From: JBBQTQ01 sp038213135
GTDB lineage: Bacteria > Actinomycetota > Thermoleophilia > Gaiellales > Gaiellaceae
Direction: 5' to 3'
DNA length: 15,519 nt
Assembly: GCA_038213135.1 (NCBI GenBank)
Contig: JBBQTQ010000068.1
Location: 1 to 15,519, forward strand
A program made the position numbers and the translations under genes. Positions 7,022 through 12,711 of this stretch are shown in pieces (within the stretch, counting starts at the first letter, position 1; the number at the start of each line of letters is the position of its first letter). Below the pieces are notes generated by a model. The model ran no database searches. It saw nothing but the letters and a program-made list of their open reading frames with translations, and was not told where the DNA came from.

Positions 7022-7845
7022 GGCGTGGCCTCGACGGTCTCGGCCGGCGTGTCGACCTCGGGCGTCGGCTCGGCTTCGGCCTCACTAACGGCACTTGCGG
7101 AGGGCGAGCCCTCCGCGTGCTCGTCCTCGGGCACTCGCGGCGCAGCCATCTCGGCGGGCGTCACCTTCTGCTTGCCGGCCTCGATCCCGTCGGCGATCAC
7201 ACGCGCGATCAGCCCGCAGGAGCGGATCGCGTCGTCGTTGCCCGGGATCACGTAGTCCGCCTCGTCGGGGTCGCAATTCGTGTCGACGAGGGCGACGACA
7301 GGGATGTTCAGCCGCTTCGCCTCGCGGACGCCGAGCGCCTCCTTGCGGAGGTCGAGGATGAACGCCGCGTCGGGCTGGCGGCGGATGTCGGCGACGCCGC
7401 CGAGGTTCGCCTCGAGCTTCTCCAGCTCGGCCGCCATCGAGATGCGCTCCTTCGGCGGCAGCAGGCTCAGCTGGCCCTCCTCGTTCAGGCGCCGCAGCTC
7501 GTGCAGGCGGTCGATCCGGTCGGAGATCGTGCGCCAGTTCGTGAGCAGACCGCCGAGCCAGCGGTGGTTTACGTACGGCATGCCGACCCGGGTCGCCTGC
7601 TCCTTGACCGCGTCCTGGGCCTGCTTCTTGGTGCCGACGAAGAGCATCGTGCCGCCGCGCGCGGCGAGGTTGCGGGCGAACTCGTAGGCCTCCGTGAGCA
7701 GCTCGTGCGTCTGCTGGAGGTCGATGATGTAGATGCCGCCGCGCTCGGTGAAGATGAATCGCTTCATCTTCGGATTCCAGCGCCGCGTCTGGTGGCCGAA
7801 GTGGACCCCGGCCTCCAGCAACTCTCGCATGGAGACGACTGCCAT
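7018..7845 (-). CDS. rpsB: 30S ribosomal protein S2
   Basis: S2 joins the small subunit late and helps bind S1 or mRNA. The 275 residues contain the family landmarks MRELLEAGVHFGHQTRRWNP, IIDLQQT, FVGTKKQAQ, VNHRWLGGLLTNW, LPDAAFILDL-like QPDAAFILDLRKE, and IPVVALVDTNCDPDEADYVI. The final 45 or so residues are an acidic, Pro/Ala/Glu-rich low-complexity tail, as in many actinobacterial S2 proteins. The ATG at 7845 has a good ribosome-binding sequence (AAAGGGAG, about eight bases upstream). The open frame continues upstream through rluD but only as a shadow. rluD ends 61 bases before the start. Confidence 0.97.
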   Translation of the reverse strand: MAVVSMRELLEAGVHFGHQTRRWNPKMKRFIFTERGGIYIIDLQQTHELLTEAYEFARNLAARGGTMLFVGTKKQAQDAVKEQATRVGMPYVNHRWLGGLLTNWRTISDRIDRLHELRRLNEEGQLSLLPPKERISMAAELEKLEANLGGVADIRRQPDAAFILDLRKEALGVREAKRLNIPVVALVDTNCDPDEADYVIPGNDDAIRSCGLIARVIADGIEAGKQKVTPAEMAAPRVPEDEHAEGSPSASAVSEAEAEPTPEVDTPAETVEATP

Positions 7846-7899
7846 GGTTGGAACTCCCTTTCTCGGTTGGCGTGCTACAGCCGGTGACGCTCTCGGGGA

Positions 7900-7918
7900 G
7901 CCGGCCTCAGAGACCGGC
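7900..7918 (-). other. Stem-loop across the rluD stop codon, upstream of rpsB
   Basis: In the minus-strand RNA GCCGGUC pairs with GGCCGGC across a five-base loop (UCUGA), giving seven pairs with one G-U. It includes the rluD stop codon and lies 55-73 bases before the rpsB start. No U-run follows. It could be a weak terminator, a processing site or part of an S2 leader, but the sequence alone does not decide this. Confidence 0.3.
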
Positions 7919-8905
7919 ACCGCCCCGCGAGCTGCTGTCGCCGGGTTGGATTGCGAACGAGGTTGATGGTACCTCGCCGCGCGCGGCTTCGAGCGCAGCC
8001 GCGAGGTCGGCCGGGAGCGGCGACTCCGTCTCGATCCGCTCGCCGGTGATCGGATGCGGGAAGGCGAGCGAGGCGGCATGCAGGAACTGGCGCGTGAGGT
8101 CGAGACCCTGGACGCCGTAGACCGGGTCGCCGACGACGGGCAGCCCGATCGCCGCGAGGTGCACGCGGATCTGGTGCATTCGCCCCGTCTCGAGCCGAAC
8201 GGACAGCAGGGCATGCCGTTCCAGCAGCTCGACGACCTCGAAATGGGTGACCGCCTCGCGAGGCGAGTCCGAGTCGAGCGACTGGCGGGTCGGGTCGCGG
8301 CGGTCGCGGCCGATCGGGGCCTCGATCTGGCCGCGCAGCGAGCGGGGCCGTCCGTGGACGAGCGCGAGGTAGCCGCGCTCGAGCGCCCGCCTCTTGACGA
8401 GGCTCTGCAGGCGCGCGAAGGCCTCCTCCGAGCGCGCGACGACCATCAGGCCCGACGTGTCGCGGTCGAGCCGGTGGACGATCCCGCGCCGTTCCTCGGG
8501 CCCGCCCGCGAGCCCCGGCAGGATCTGCGCCAACGTGTCAGCCCGGTGCCCGGCGCCTGGGTGGACGACGAGCCCCGCCGGCTTGTCGACGACGAGCAAG
8601 TGCTCGTCCTCGTACACGACCCGGACCGCGGCGTTGCGGACAGGTCCGAGGGCCTGTCCCTCGGCCGTGGCCGGAAGGGACACGGTCACGTCGTCCCCGG
8701 CGCTCAGCCGGTGGCTCTTCGGCCGTGCGACCCCGTCGACGAGCACCGCGCCGCTCGTCACGAGCCGCTCGGCCGCTGCGCGCGTTCCCACTTCGGGGAG
8801 CGCTGCGAGGAAGCGGTCGAGCCGCTCGCCGGCGGCCTCCTCAGGGACGAGCAGCTGCGTCCGAGACGCGCCGGCGCGGGCGGCGCGGGTCGCGATCCGC
8901 CGCAA
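7907..8905 (-). CDS. RluA/RluD-family pseudouridine synthase
   Basis: This family converts specific uridines to pseudouridine, mostly in 23S rRNA. An S4-type RNA-binding domain spans about residues 25-80 (GERLDRFLAAL, SGAVLVDGV). The catalytic domain holds VVDKPAGLVVHPG (106-118), the catalytic motif HRLDRDTSG (144-152, catalytic Asp147), GRMHQIRVHLA and GDPVYG. The S4 domain and the overall layout fit the RluD branch best, but the target uridine cannot be stated. The only usual start codon before the S4 domain is TTG at 8905, which makes it overlap lspA by 65 bases. A CTG at 8854 would cut the overlap to 14, so the exact start is uncertain. lspA followed by an rluD-type gene is a common bacterial pair. 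Confidence 0.92.
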   Translation of the reverse strand: MRRIATRAARAGASRTQLLVPEEAAGERLDRFLAALPEVGTRAAAERLVTSGAVLVDGVARPKSHRLSAGDDVTVSLPATAEGQALGPVRNAAVRVVYEDEHLLVVDKPAGLVVHPGAGHRADTLAQILPGLAGGPEERRGIVHRLDRDTSGLMVVARSEEAFARLQSLVKRRALERGYLALVHGRPRSLRGQIEAPIGRDRRDPTRQSLDSDSPREAVTHFEVVELLERHALLSVRLETGRMHQIRVHLAAIGLPVVGDPVYGVQGLDLTRQFLHAASLAFPHPITGERIETESPLPADLAAALEAARGEVPSTSFAIQPGDSSSRGGAGL

Positions 8906-9365
8906 CGAGCGCGACGAGGAGGATGATCACGCCGACGACGATGCAGGTGTCGGCGAGGTTGAAGGCCGGCCAGTAGCGGAAGTCCAGAAAGTCCGTCACG
9001 TGTCCCAAGCGGACACGGTCGAGCAGGTTCGAGACGCTGCCGCCGATCAGGAGCCCGAGCGCGACCGGCAGCACCGGGTGTCGTGCCCCCGAGCGCGCGA
9101 AGAAGGCCAGCATCCAGGCGACCGCAACGGTCGTCAGCACGATCACGACCGCCGTCGCGCTCGAGAAGAACCCGAACGCGATCCCGGAGTTCTGGACATG
9201 GTGAATCGAGAACGGGCCGATCACCTTGACGACGCCGCCGAGCGAGATCGTCCCCGTCACGAGCTGCTTCGTCAACTGGTCGCCGAGCATCGCGGCGAGC
9301 GCAACGGCGACCAGGCCGAGCCACTGGGACGAGCTCGCGGCAAGCGAGCGCTGCGCCACCGACAC
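8841..9365 (-). CDS. lspA: Lipoprotein signal peptidase (signal peptidase II)
   Basis: LspA cuts the signal peptide from prolipoproteins after lipidation; it is an aspartic protease of the inner membrane. With the GTG start at 9365 it has 174 residues and four membrane segments. The family motifs are GDQLTKQ (28-34), VQNSGIAFGFF (57-67), SNLLDR (112-117, catalytic Asp116), VTDFLDF (123-129) and FNLADT (135-140, catalytic Asp139). The start is uncertain: GTG at 9359 and TTG at 9374 are in frame, and even a CTG overlapping the dksA-type stop would read. None has a strong ribosome-binding site. The 3' end overlaps the start of the pseudouridine synthase gene. Confidence 0.94.
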   Translation of the reverse strand: MSVAQRSLAASSSQWLGLVAVALAAMLGDQLTKQLVTGTISLGGVVKVIGPFSIHHVQNSGIAFGFFSSATAVVIVLTTVAVAWMLAFFARSGARHPVLPVALGLLIGGSVSNLLDRVRLGHVTDFLDFRYWPAFNLADTCIVVGVIILLVALVAADRDPRRPRRRVSDAAARP

Positions 9366-9421
9366 GGGTGCCAACCCATCTGTCCGCGACCCGATCGGCC
9401 GCTCGAAGCGAGCCTGCTCGG

Positions 9422-9787
9422 TCAGCCCCGCTCCTCCTTCCGCTTGCACTCGATGCAGAGCCGGGCCCAGGGCCGCGCGTCGAGCCGCTCGGCGCCGATC
9501 GGCTTGCCGCACGACTCGCAGGTACCGAACGTGCCGGCGTCGATCCGCGCCAGCGACGCGTCGATCGCCTGCAGAACAGCGGTCGAGTTCTCCTCGAGCG
9601 AGTAGTCGATCTCCCGGTCGACCGTCCCCGTCGCGTTCTCGGCGAGGTGGTTGTCGAGCGTGCGCTCCTCGGTCTCGTCCTCGAGCGAGCCCGGATTCTC
9701 GGCGTGCAGGTTCTCGATCGCGCCCGCGACGTGCTGCCGCTCCTCCAGCAGGCGCTGGCGGTACCGGTCGGTGTCGATCGCGCTCAT
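9422..9787 (-). CDS. DksA/TraR-family C4 zinc-finger protein
   Basis: The 121-residue protein has a predicted coiled coil (about 8-85) and a C-terminal zinc finger with Cys90, Cys93, Cys111 and Cys114 (CESC ... CIEC), including GKPIGAERLDARPWARLC. In E. coli DksA the coiled-coil tip carries DxxDxA, which acts in the RNA polymerase secondary channel. Here the equivalent stretch reads TLDNHLAENATGTVDREID, closer to the DNHxA type of the Bacillus YteA/YocK relatives, so a true DksA role with ppGpp should not be assumed. ATG at 9787 follows GAGAGGAG and overlaps by four bases (ATGA) the stop of a 30-codon DUF167 remnant. A TATACT element upstream suggests its own promoter. Confidence 0.88.
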   Translation of the reverse strand: MSAIDTDRYRQRLLEERQHVAGAIENLHAENPGSLEDETEERTLDNHLAENATGTVDREIDYSLEENSTAVLQAIDASLARIDAGTFGTCESCGKPIGAERLDARPWARLCIECKRKEERG

Positions 9788-9876
9788 TCGCTCCTCTCGA
9801 GCCGCCTCGCGACGGCCTCGCTGCGCTTCGCTCCGGGCGAGACCCGAAGCTTCACCCGAGTCGTCGCCTCGGCCAT
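9784..9876 (-). pseudogene. DUF167 (YggU-like) remnant, 30-codon ORF coupled to the zinc-finger gene
   Basis: ATG at 9876 opens a 30-residue frame reading MAEATTRVKLRVSPGAKRSE and then a short basic end, RRLERSE. The first half matches the start of DUF167/YggU proteins, typically about 95 residues with VRLRVxPGAKRxEVVG followed by APPVDGKAN. The whole middle is absent: only 93 bases separate start and stop. The stop TGA overlaps the next start as ATGA. DUF167 genes often sit beside yggS and yggT, which are both close by here, so the position fits. The simplest reading is an in-frame internal deletion. It may still be translated as a leader peptide. The family match is by eye on about 15 residues, so it is only moderately sure. 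Confidence 0.55.
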
Positions 9877-9882
9877 GGGCCA

Positions 9883-9888
9883 AGTATA
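9883..9888 (-). promoter_or_regulatory. Candidate -10 element (TATACT) for the leader ORF and zinc-finger gene
   Basis: TATACT matches the -10 consensus in five of six bases in a GC-rich background. It ends six bases before the ATG at 9876, so transcription would begin at or next to that ATG, giving a leaderless message. No ribosome-binding site precedes the ATG, which agrees. The -35 position (CGAGGC) is poor, suggesting need of an activator. Confidence 0.45.
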
Positions 9889-9905
9889 GGCCTGGAAATC
9901 AGGCC
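9889..9905. promoter_or_regulatory. Inverted repeat filling the spacer upstream of TATACT
   Basis: GGCCTG-GAAAT-CAGGCC, exact six-base arms around five bases, overlaps the divIVA stop codon and ends directly beside the TATACT element. It spans 17 bases, the usual spacer length. It could be an operator, or a weak terminator for divIVA, though no U-run follows. Confidence 0.35.
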
Positions 9906-10351
9906 GCCTCGGAGCGCGGCGGCGCGACCTCCTCCCCGTCGTCGTCGGCCTCGTCGAGCGCGTCGAGCGCCGCGTGCAGCAGCGTCCGCAAGCGCCGCGA
10001 CTCGGTTGCCAGGAGCTCCTTCTCGCTCCGAGCCTCCCGGGTGATCGTCCGCGACTCGGCCCGCGCCTCGTCGACGATCGTCTGTGCCTCGCGCCGGGCC
10101 TGGTCGCGGAGCTCGTGGGCGGCCCGCTCGGCCGAGACGAGCGTCGTATGGAGCAGTTGCTCCAGTTCGCGGTAGCGGACGAGATCCGTCTCGAGCTGCT
10201 CGACGCGGTCGGAGAGATCGGCCCGATCGCGCCAGACGGTCTCGAAGCTGTCCGAGACGTCGGTCAGCAGCTTGTCGACCGTTCGTCGCCGGTATCCGAG
10301 CAGGCCGCGCGGCAAGCGCACGTGCCTGATCTCGACTGGGGTGTACGCCAT
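9899..10351 (-). CDS. divIVA: DivIVA-family cell division / polar growth protein
   Basis: DivIVA proteins bind curved membrane and mark poles or septa; in actinobacteria the homologue (Wag31) directs tip growth. The 150 residues begin MAYTPVEIRHVRLPRGLLGY, with the N-terminal lipid-binding domain (about 1-60, including VDKLLTDVSDSFE) and then a long coiled coil rich in Arg, Glu and Ala (about 45-130). The end is acidic (DEADDDGEE). This is shorter than mycobacterial Wag31 (about 260 residues), so it may be a septum or division helper more like the short family members. ATG at 10351 has a strong GAGGAGGAG ribosome-binding site, nine bases after the yggT stop. Confidence 0.88.
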   Translation of the reverse strand: MAYTPVEIRHVRLPRGLLGYRRRTVDKLLTDVSDSFETVWRDRADLSDRVEQLETDLVRYRELEQLLHTTLVSAERAAHELRDQARREAQTIVDEARAESRTITREARSEKELLATESRRLRTLLHAALDALDEADDDGEEVAPPRSEAA

Positions 10352-10360
10352 GGCTCCTCC

Positions 10361-10663
10361 TCAGTGCAGACGGTCGAGCAGGACGCTGTTCAGCAGACGC
10401 TCGATCAGGATCAGGACGGCAACCGCAGCGAGCGGCGACAGATCGAGCGGGCCGAGTGAAGGCAGCACCCGCCGGAAGAGGCGCAGGTACGGCTCGCACA
10501 CGTCATGCAGGAACCGTTGGACGGGGTTCAGCGAATAGGGCAGCCGGATCCAGGTCGTGATGATGTACGCGAAGATCAGCAGCACGTACACGTAGATGAA
10601 GACGCTGATGAAGCTCTCGGCCGCCGAGACGGCGTCAGCGACTATGGCGCCTGCTGCACCCAT
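10361..10663 (-). CDS. YggT/YlmG-family membrane protein
   Basis: A 100-residue protein with two hydrophobic segments (about 17-40 and 72-92). Between them lies the family signature NPVQRFLHDVCEPYLRLFRR, followed by LGPLDLSPLAAV. YggT/YlmG proteins are conserved in bacteria and plastids and are linked to division, osmotic stress and membrane assembly; their molecular job is not settled. Position between sepF and divIVA is the classic ylm arrangement. ATG at 10663 has no ribosome-binding site, and a hairpin ends only three bases before it, so the start or its control is unusual. Confidence 0.9.
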   Translation of the reverse strand: MGAAGAIVADAVSAAESFISVFIYVYVLLIFAYIITTWIRLPYSLNPVQRFLHDVCEPYLRLFRRVLPSLGPLDLSPLAAVAVLILIERLLNSVLLDRLH

Positions 10664-10666
10664 GAT

Positions 10667-10685
10667 GTAGGGGTTCGCGCCCTAC
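10667..10685 (-). other. Hairpin immediately upstream of the yggT start
   Basis: In the minus-strand RNA GUAGGG pairs with CCCUAC across a seven-base loop. The hairpin ends three bases before the ATG and occupies the place where a ribosome-binding site should be. Confidence 0.35.
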
Positions 10686-10715
10686 GGTGCGGTTCCTTGC
10701 CCAACACGGTGGTGT

Positions 10716-10741
10716 GCGGGACAGGATGAATCCCGTCCCGC
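10716..10741 (-). terminator. Strong hairpin after sepF (possible terminator or RNA processing site)
   Basis: In the minus-strand RNA GCGGGACGGGA pairs with UCCUGUCCCGC around the loop UUCA: eleven pairs including one G-U. On the plus strand the same position is an A-C mismatch, so the structure is complete only in the RNA of the operon strand. It begins 21 bases after the sepF stop. There is no U-tract, so full intrinsic termination is doubtful; attenuation or 3'-end protection is equally possible. Confidence 0.45.
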
Positions 10742-10762
10742 GGTCTCAGCTGACCCAGCGCG

Positions 10763-11377
10763 TCACGCCTGGTTGTAGAAGCCGCCCCGCTCGAGGAGGC
10801 GGGCGCGTTCCTCGGCAGACACCTCGACGTTGCGGGGAGTCAGGAGGAAGACCTTGTCGGCGACTCGCTGCATGCCGCCGTTGAGGGCGTACGTGAGGCC
10901 GCTCGTGAAGTCGATCAGCCGCTTCGAGAGCTCGCCGTCGGTGCTCTGCAGGTTGAGGATGACCGGGATCGACTCCTTGAACTTGTCCGCGATCTGCTGG
11001 GCGTCGTTGAAGCTGCGCGGGATCACGAGATGGACGCGAGAGGGTGGGCTCGGCGCGGCCTCGAGGCGCGGGCGCATCGGCGTGGCGGGGGCGGGGCGCA
11101 ACACCTCGGTGCGGCCTCCGTCCCGGCGCTCGCGTTCGCGCTCCCGGTCGCGGCGGCGGCTGGGGCGCTCGACCGCAACGTCGGAGTCCGACCAGTCGTC
11201 GAACTCGGCCTGGCGACGGCTGTTGCGCGGGGCAAGTCGGCGGACGTTCGGGCGCTCGCTGTAGGTCCGCTCGAGCTCCTCGTTCGTGGTGTAGCCGTCC
11301 TCGTCCCAATAGTCGTCGTCCTCTTCGGCGATGCCGAAGTAGACGAGCGTGCGGTTCCAGAGGTCTCCGAGACCCAT
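10763..11377 (-). CDS. sepF: SepF cell division protein
   Basis: SepF binds FtsZ and tethers the Z-ring to the membrane in Gram-positive bacteria; in many actinobacteria, which lack FtsA, it is the main anchor. The 204 residues begin with a membrane-binding helix MGLGDLWNRTLVYFGIAEED, followed by an acidic and then strongly basic/acidic linker (about 20-113), including a run of alternating Arg and Glu at 74-85. The SepF core domain spans about 115-190: VHLVIPRSFNDAQQIADKFK, VILNLQ, LIDFTSGLTYALNGGMQRVA and VFLLTP. ATG at 11377 is chosen because it starts the helix; no ribosome-binding site precedes it, but a TACGAT element does. yggS ends 40 bases upstream. Confidence 0.94.
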   Translation of the reverse strand: MGLGDLWNRTLVYFGIAEEDDDYWDEDGYTTNEELERTYSERPNVRRLAPRNSRRQAEFDDWSDSDVAVERPSRRRDRERERERRDGGRTEVLRPAPATPMRPRLEAAPSPPSRVHLVIPRSFNDAQQIADKFKESIPVILNLQSTDGELSKRLIDFTSGLTYALNGGMQRVADKVFLLTPRNVEVSAEERARLLERGGFYNQA

Positions 11378-11384
11378 TGAGTGA

Positions 11385-11390
11385 ATCGTA
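11385..11390 (-). promoter_or_regulatory. Candidate -10 element (TACGAT) for a leaderless sepF message
   Basis: TACGAT fits the TANNNT actinobacterial -10 pattern and ends seven bases before the sepF ATG, so the first transcribed base would be at the start codon. There is no ribosome-binding site. The -35 region is not recognisable. Confidence 0.35.
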
Positions 11391-11417
11391 ACGCCCTCGG
11401 CGGCGGTTTCCCGCTGC

Positions 11418-12011
11418 TCAGGCGTGCCAGAGGACACTGCCGACCCGGATGTGGGTGGCGCCCTCGTCGACTGCGACGCGGTAGTCCTGGCTCGTTCCCA
11501 TCGAGAGCTCGCGCAGACCGTGACTCTCGGCGAGCTCTCGGAGGCGGCGGAAATAGGAGCGCGAGGCCTCCGGGTTGTCCGCCGGGGGAGGCATCGTGGA
11601 CAGGCCGCGGATCTCGACTCCCAGGCCGAGGTAGCGCTCGATCTGCTCGGGCTCGACCCCGGACTTGCTCTCCTCGCCGGAGAGGTTGACCTGGAGCAGT
11701 GCGGGCGCGGCGAGGCGCGCAGCGGCGGACTCCGAGTCGAGCGAGTGGACGAGCTCGCAGATGCGGCTGACGGCCGGCGCCTTGCGGCTCTGCAGGTGGC
11801 CGATGAAGTGCCAGCGGAAGGTGTCGCCGTAACGGCTGTGCTTCGCCTCGAGATCCTGCGCTCGGTTCTCGCCGACGAGCTCGATCCCGGCGTCGGCGAG
11901 GGCGCCCATGTCCTCGAGGGTGACGTACTTCGTGGCGGCGACGATCGTCACGCCCTCGCCGACCTCGCCTCGGATGCGCTCGTAGTTGGCGCGGATCCGG
12001 TCAGGCGACAT
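11418..12011 (-). CDS. YggS/YlmE-family pyridoxal-phosphate-binding protein (PLPBP)
   Basis: YggS-family proteins bind pyridoxal phosphate and keep B6 vitamers and keto-acid pools in balance; no enzyme activity is established. The 197 residues include the PLP lysine in IVAATKYV (Lys28), GENRAQD, FRWHFIGHLQSRK, LLQVNLSGEESKSG, IRGLSTMPP, and the C-terminal ELSMGTSQDYRVAVDEGATH with IRVGSVLW. The protein is about 25-30 residues shorter than most members, with a short N-terminus and a missing helix before LLQVN, but the PLP-contact motifs are intact. ATG at 12011 overlaps the pgeF end by 11 bases. An ATG is chosen over longer forms because the reading upstream only shadows pgeF. Confidence 0.92.
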   Translation of the reverse strand: MSPDRIRANYERIRGEVGEGVTIVAATKYVTLEDMGALADAGIELVGENRAQDLEAKHSRYGDTFRWHFIGHLQSRKAPAVSRICELVHSLDSESAAARLAAPALLQVNLSGEESKSGVEPEQIERYLGLGVEIRGLSTMPPPADNPEASRSYFRRLRELAESHGLRELSMGTSQDYRVAVDEGATHIRVGSVLWHA

Positions 12012-12711
12012 GCGCGACCGCGCCCTGGCGCCCGGTGTGGCCCTCGTCGCGGCGGTGCGAGAAGAAGCGATCCGGGTCGCAGGACGTGCAGGTGTCGAGT
12101 CGGTCGACGCGGACGACGCCAGCGTTGCGCAGCGCTCGCTCGGCGGTGCCGGCAAGGTCGAGGACACCGTCCCGGACGAGCCCGAGGCCGAATGCGGCGC
12201 GGATCGGTCGGGCGACGTCCTCCAGCACCTCGTAGCAGCAGGGACCGATTCCCGGCCCGATCGCCGCGGCGAGCAGCCCGCCCCCCAGCGCTGCGCAGGC
12301 AGCCGGGATCACGCCTGCGAGCAGCCCGCGCCAGCCGACGTGGACGAGCGCGAGGCCCGGTCGCGTGGCGGCGACCCGGACGAGCGCGACGGGCAGGCAG
12401 TCGGCGGTGACCACCACGAGCGGCCTGGCTCGCTCCTGCGTCCAGATCGCGTCTGCCTCCGCCCCACGCCCATTCGCGTCGGCATTGGTTACGCCCGCGC
12501 CGTGCACCTGCTTCGGCCAGCTAGCACGCTCCGGACTCGTGCCGGCGGCCTCGAAGAGCCGGCGTCGGTTCTCCTCGACCTGCGGGCGCTCGTCGCCGCT
12601 GAGGAGGCCGAGGTTGAGCGACGCGTACGCCCCCGTGCTGACCCCGCCGGTGCGGGTGGTGAAGAAGACCTCATAGGGCTCGGGCGCATCCCAGCGGATC
12701 AGGTCGATCAT
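12001..12711 (-). CDS. pgeF: PgeF/YlmD (LACC1-like) family: purine nucleoside phosphorylase / peptidoglycan-editing factor
   Basis: Family members are zinc enzymes reported as multi-purpose purine nucleoside phosphorylases and adenosine deaminases; YfiH in E. coli affects peptidoglycan editing. The 236 residues show the metal ligands His70 (KQVHG), Cys105 (TADCLPV) and His124 (LVHVGWRG), plus GPGIGPCCYEV (152-162) and the end motif FFSHRRDEGHTGRQGA (216-231). FFTTRTGGVSTGAYASLNLG (16-35) is the typical N-terminus. ATG at 12711 overlaps the stop of the tRNA nucleotidyltransferase by four bases. It sits next to yggS and sepF as in the Bacillus ylmDEF cluster. The older label 'laccase domain protein' refers to the same family. 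Confidence 0.92.
   Translation of the reverse strand: MIDLIRWDAPEPYEVFFTTRTGGVSTGAYASLNLGLLSGDERPQVEENRRRLFEAAGTSPERASWPKQVHGAGVTNADANGRGAEADAIWTQERARPLVVVTADCLPVALVRVAATRPGLALVHVGWRGLLAGVIPAACAALGGGLLAAAIGPGIGPCCYEVLEDVARPIRAAFGLGLVRDGVLDLAGTAERALRNAGVVRVDRLDTCTSCDPDRFFSHRRDEGHTGRQGAVAHVA

Noticed and set aside
5629..7255. Plus-strand open frames of 360-455 codons antisense to pyrH, tsf and rpsB
   Set aside because: No family motifs and strongly biased composition; both strands cannot code here and the minus-strand proteins are universal genes.
7881..7888. CCGGTGAC half-site matching the dxr palindrome, upstream of rpsB
   Set aside because: Only one eight-base arm with no partner; expected by chance in about 15 kb of GC-rich sequence.
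7846..8214. Upstream extension of the S2 frame through rluD
   Set aside because: Low-complexity Ser/Arg-rich translation; the ATG at 7845 has a good ribosome-binding site and the normal S2 N-terminus.
10664..10884. Small plus-strand frames in and beside the sepF-yggT gap
   Set aside because: No ribosome-binding sites, no similarity and mostly antisense to sepF.
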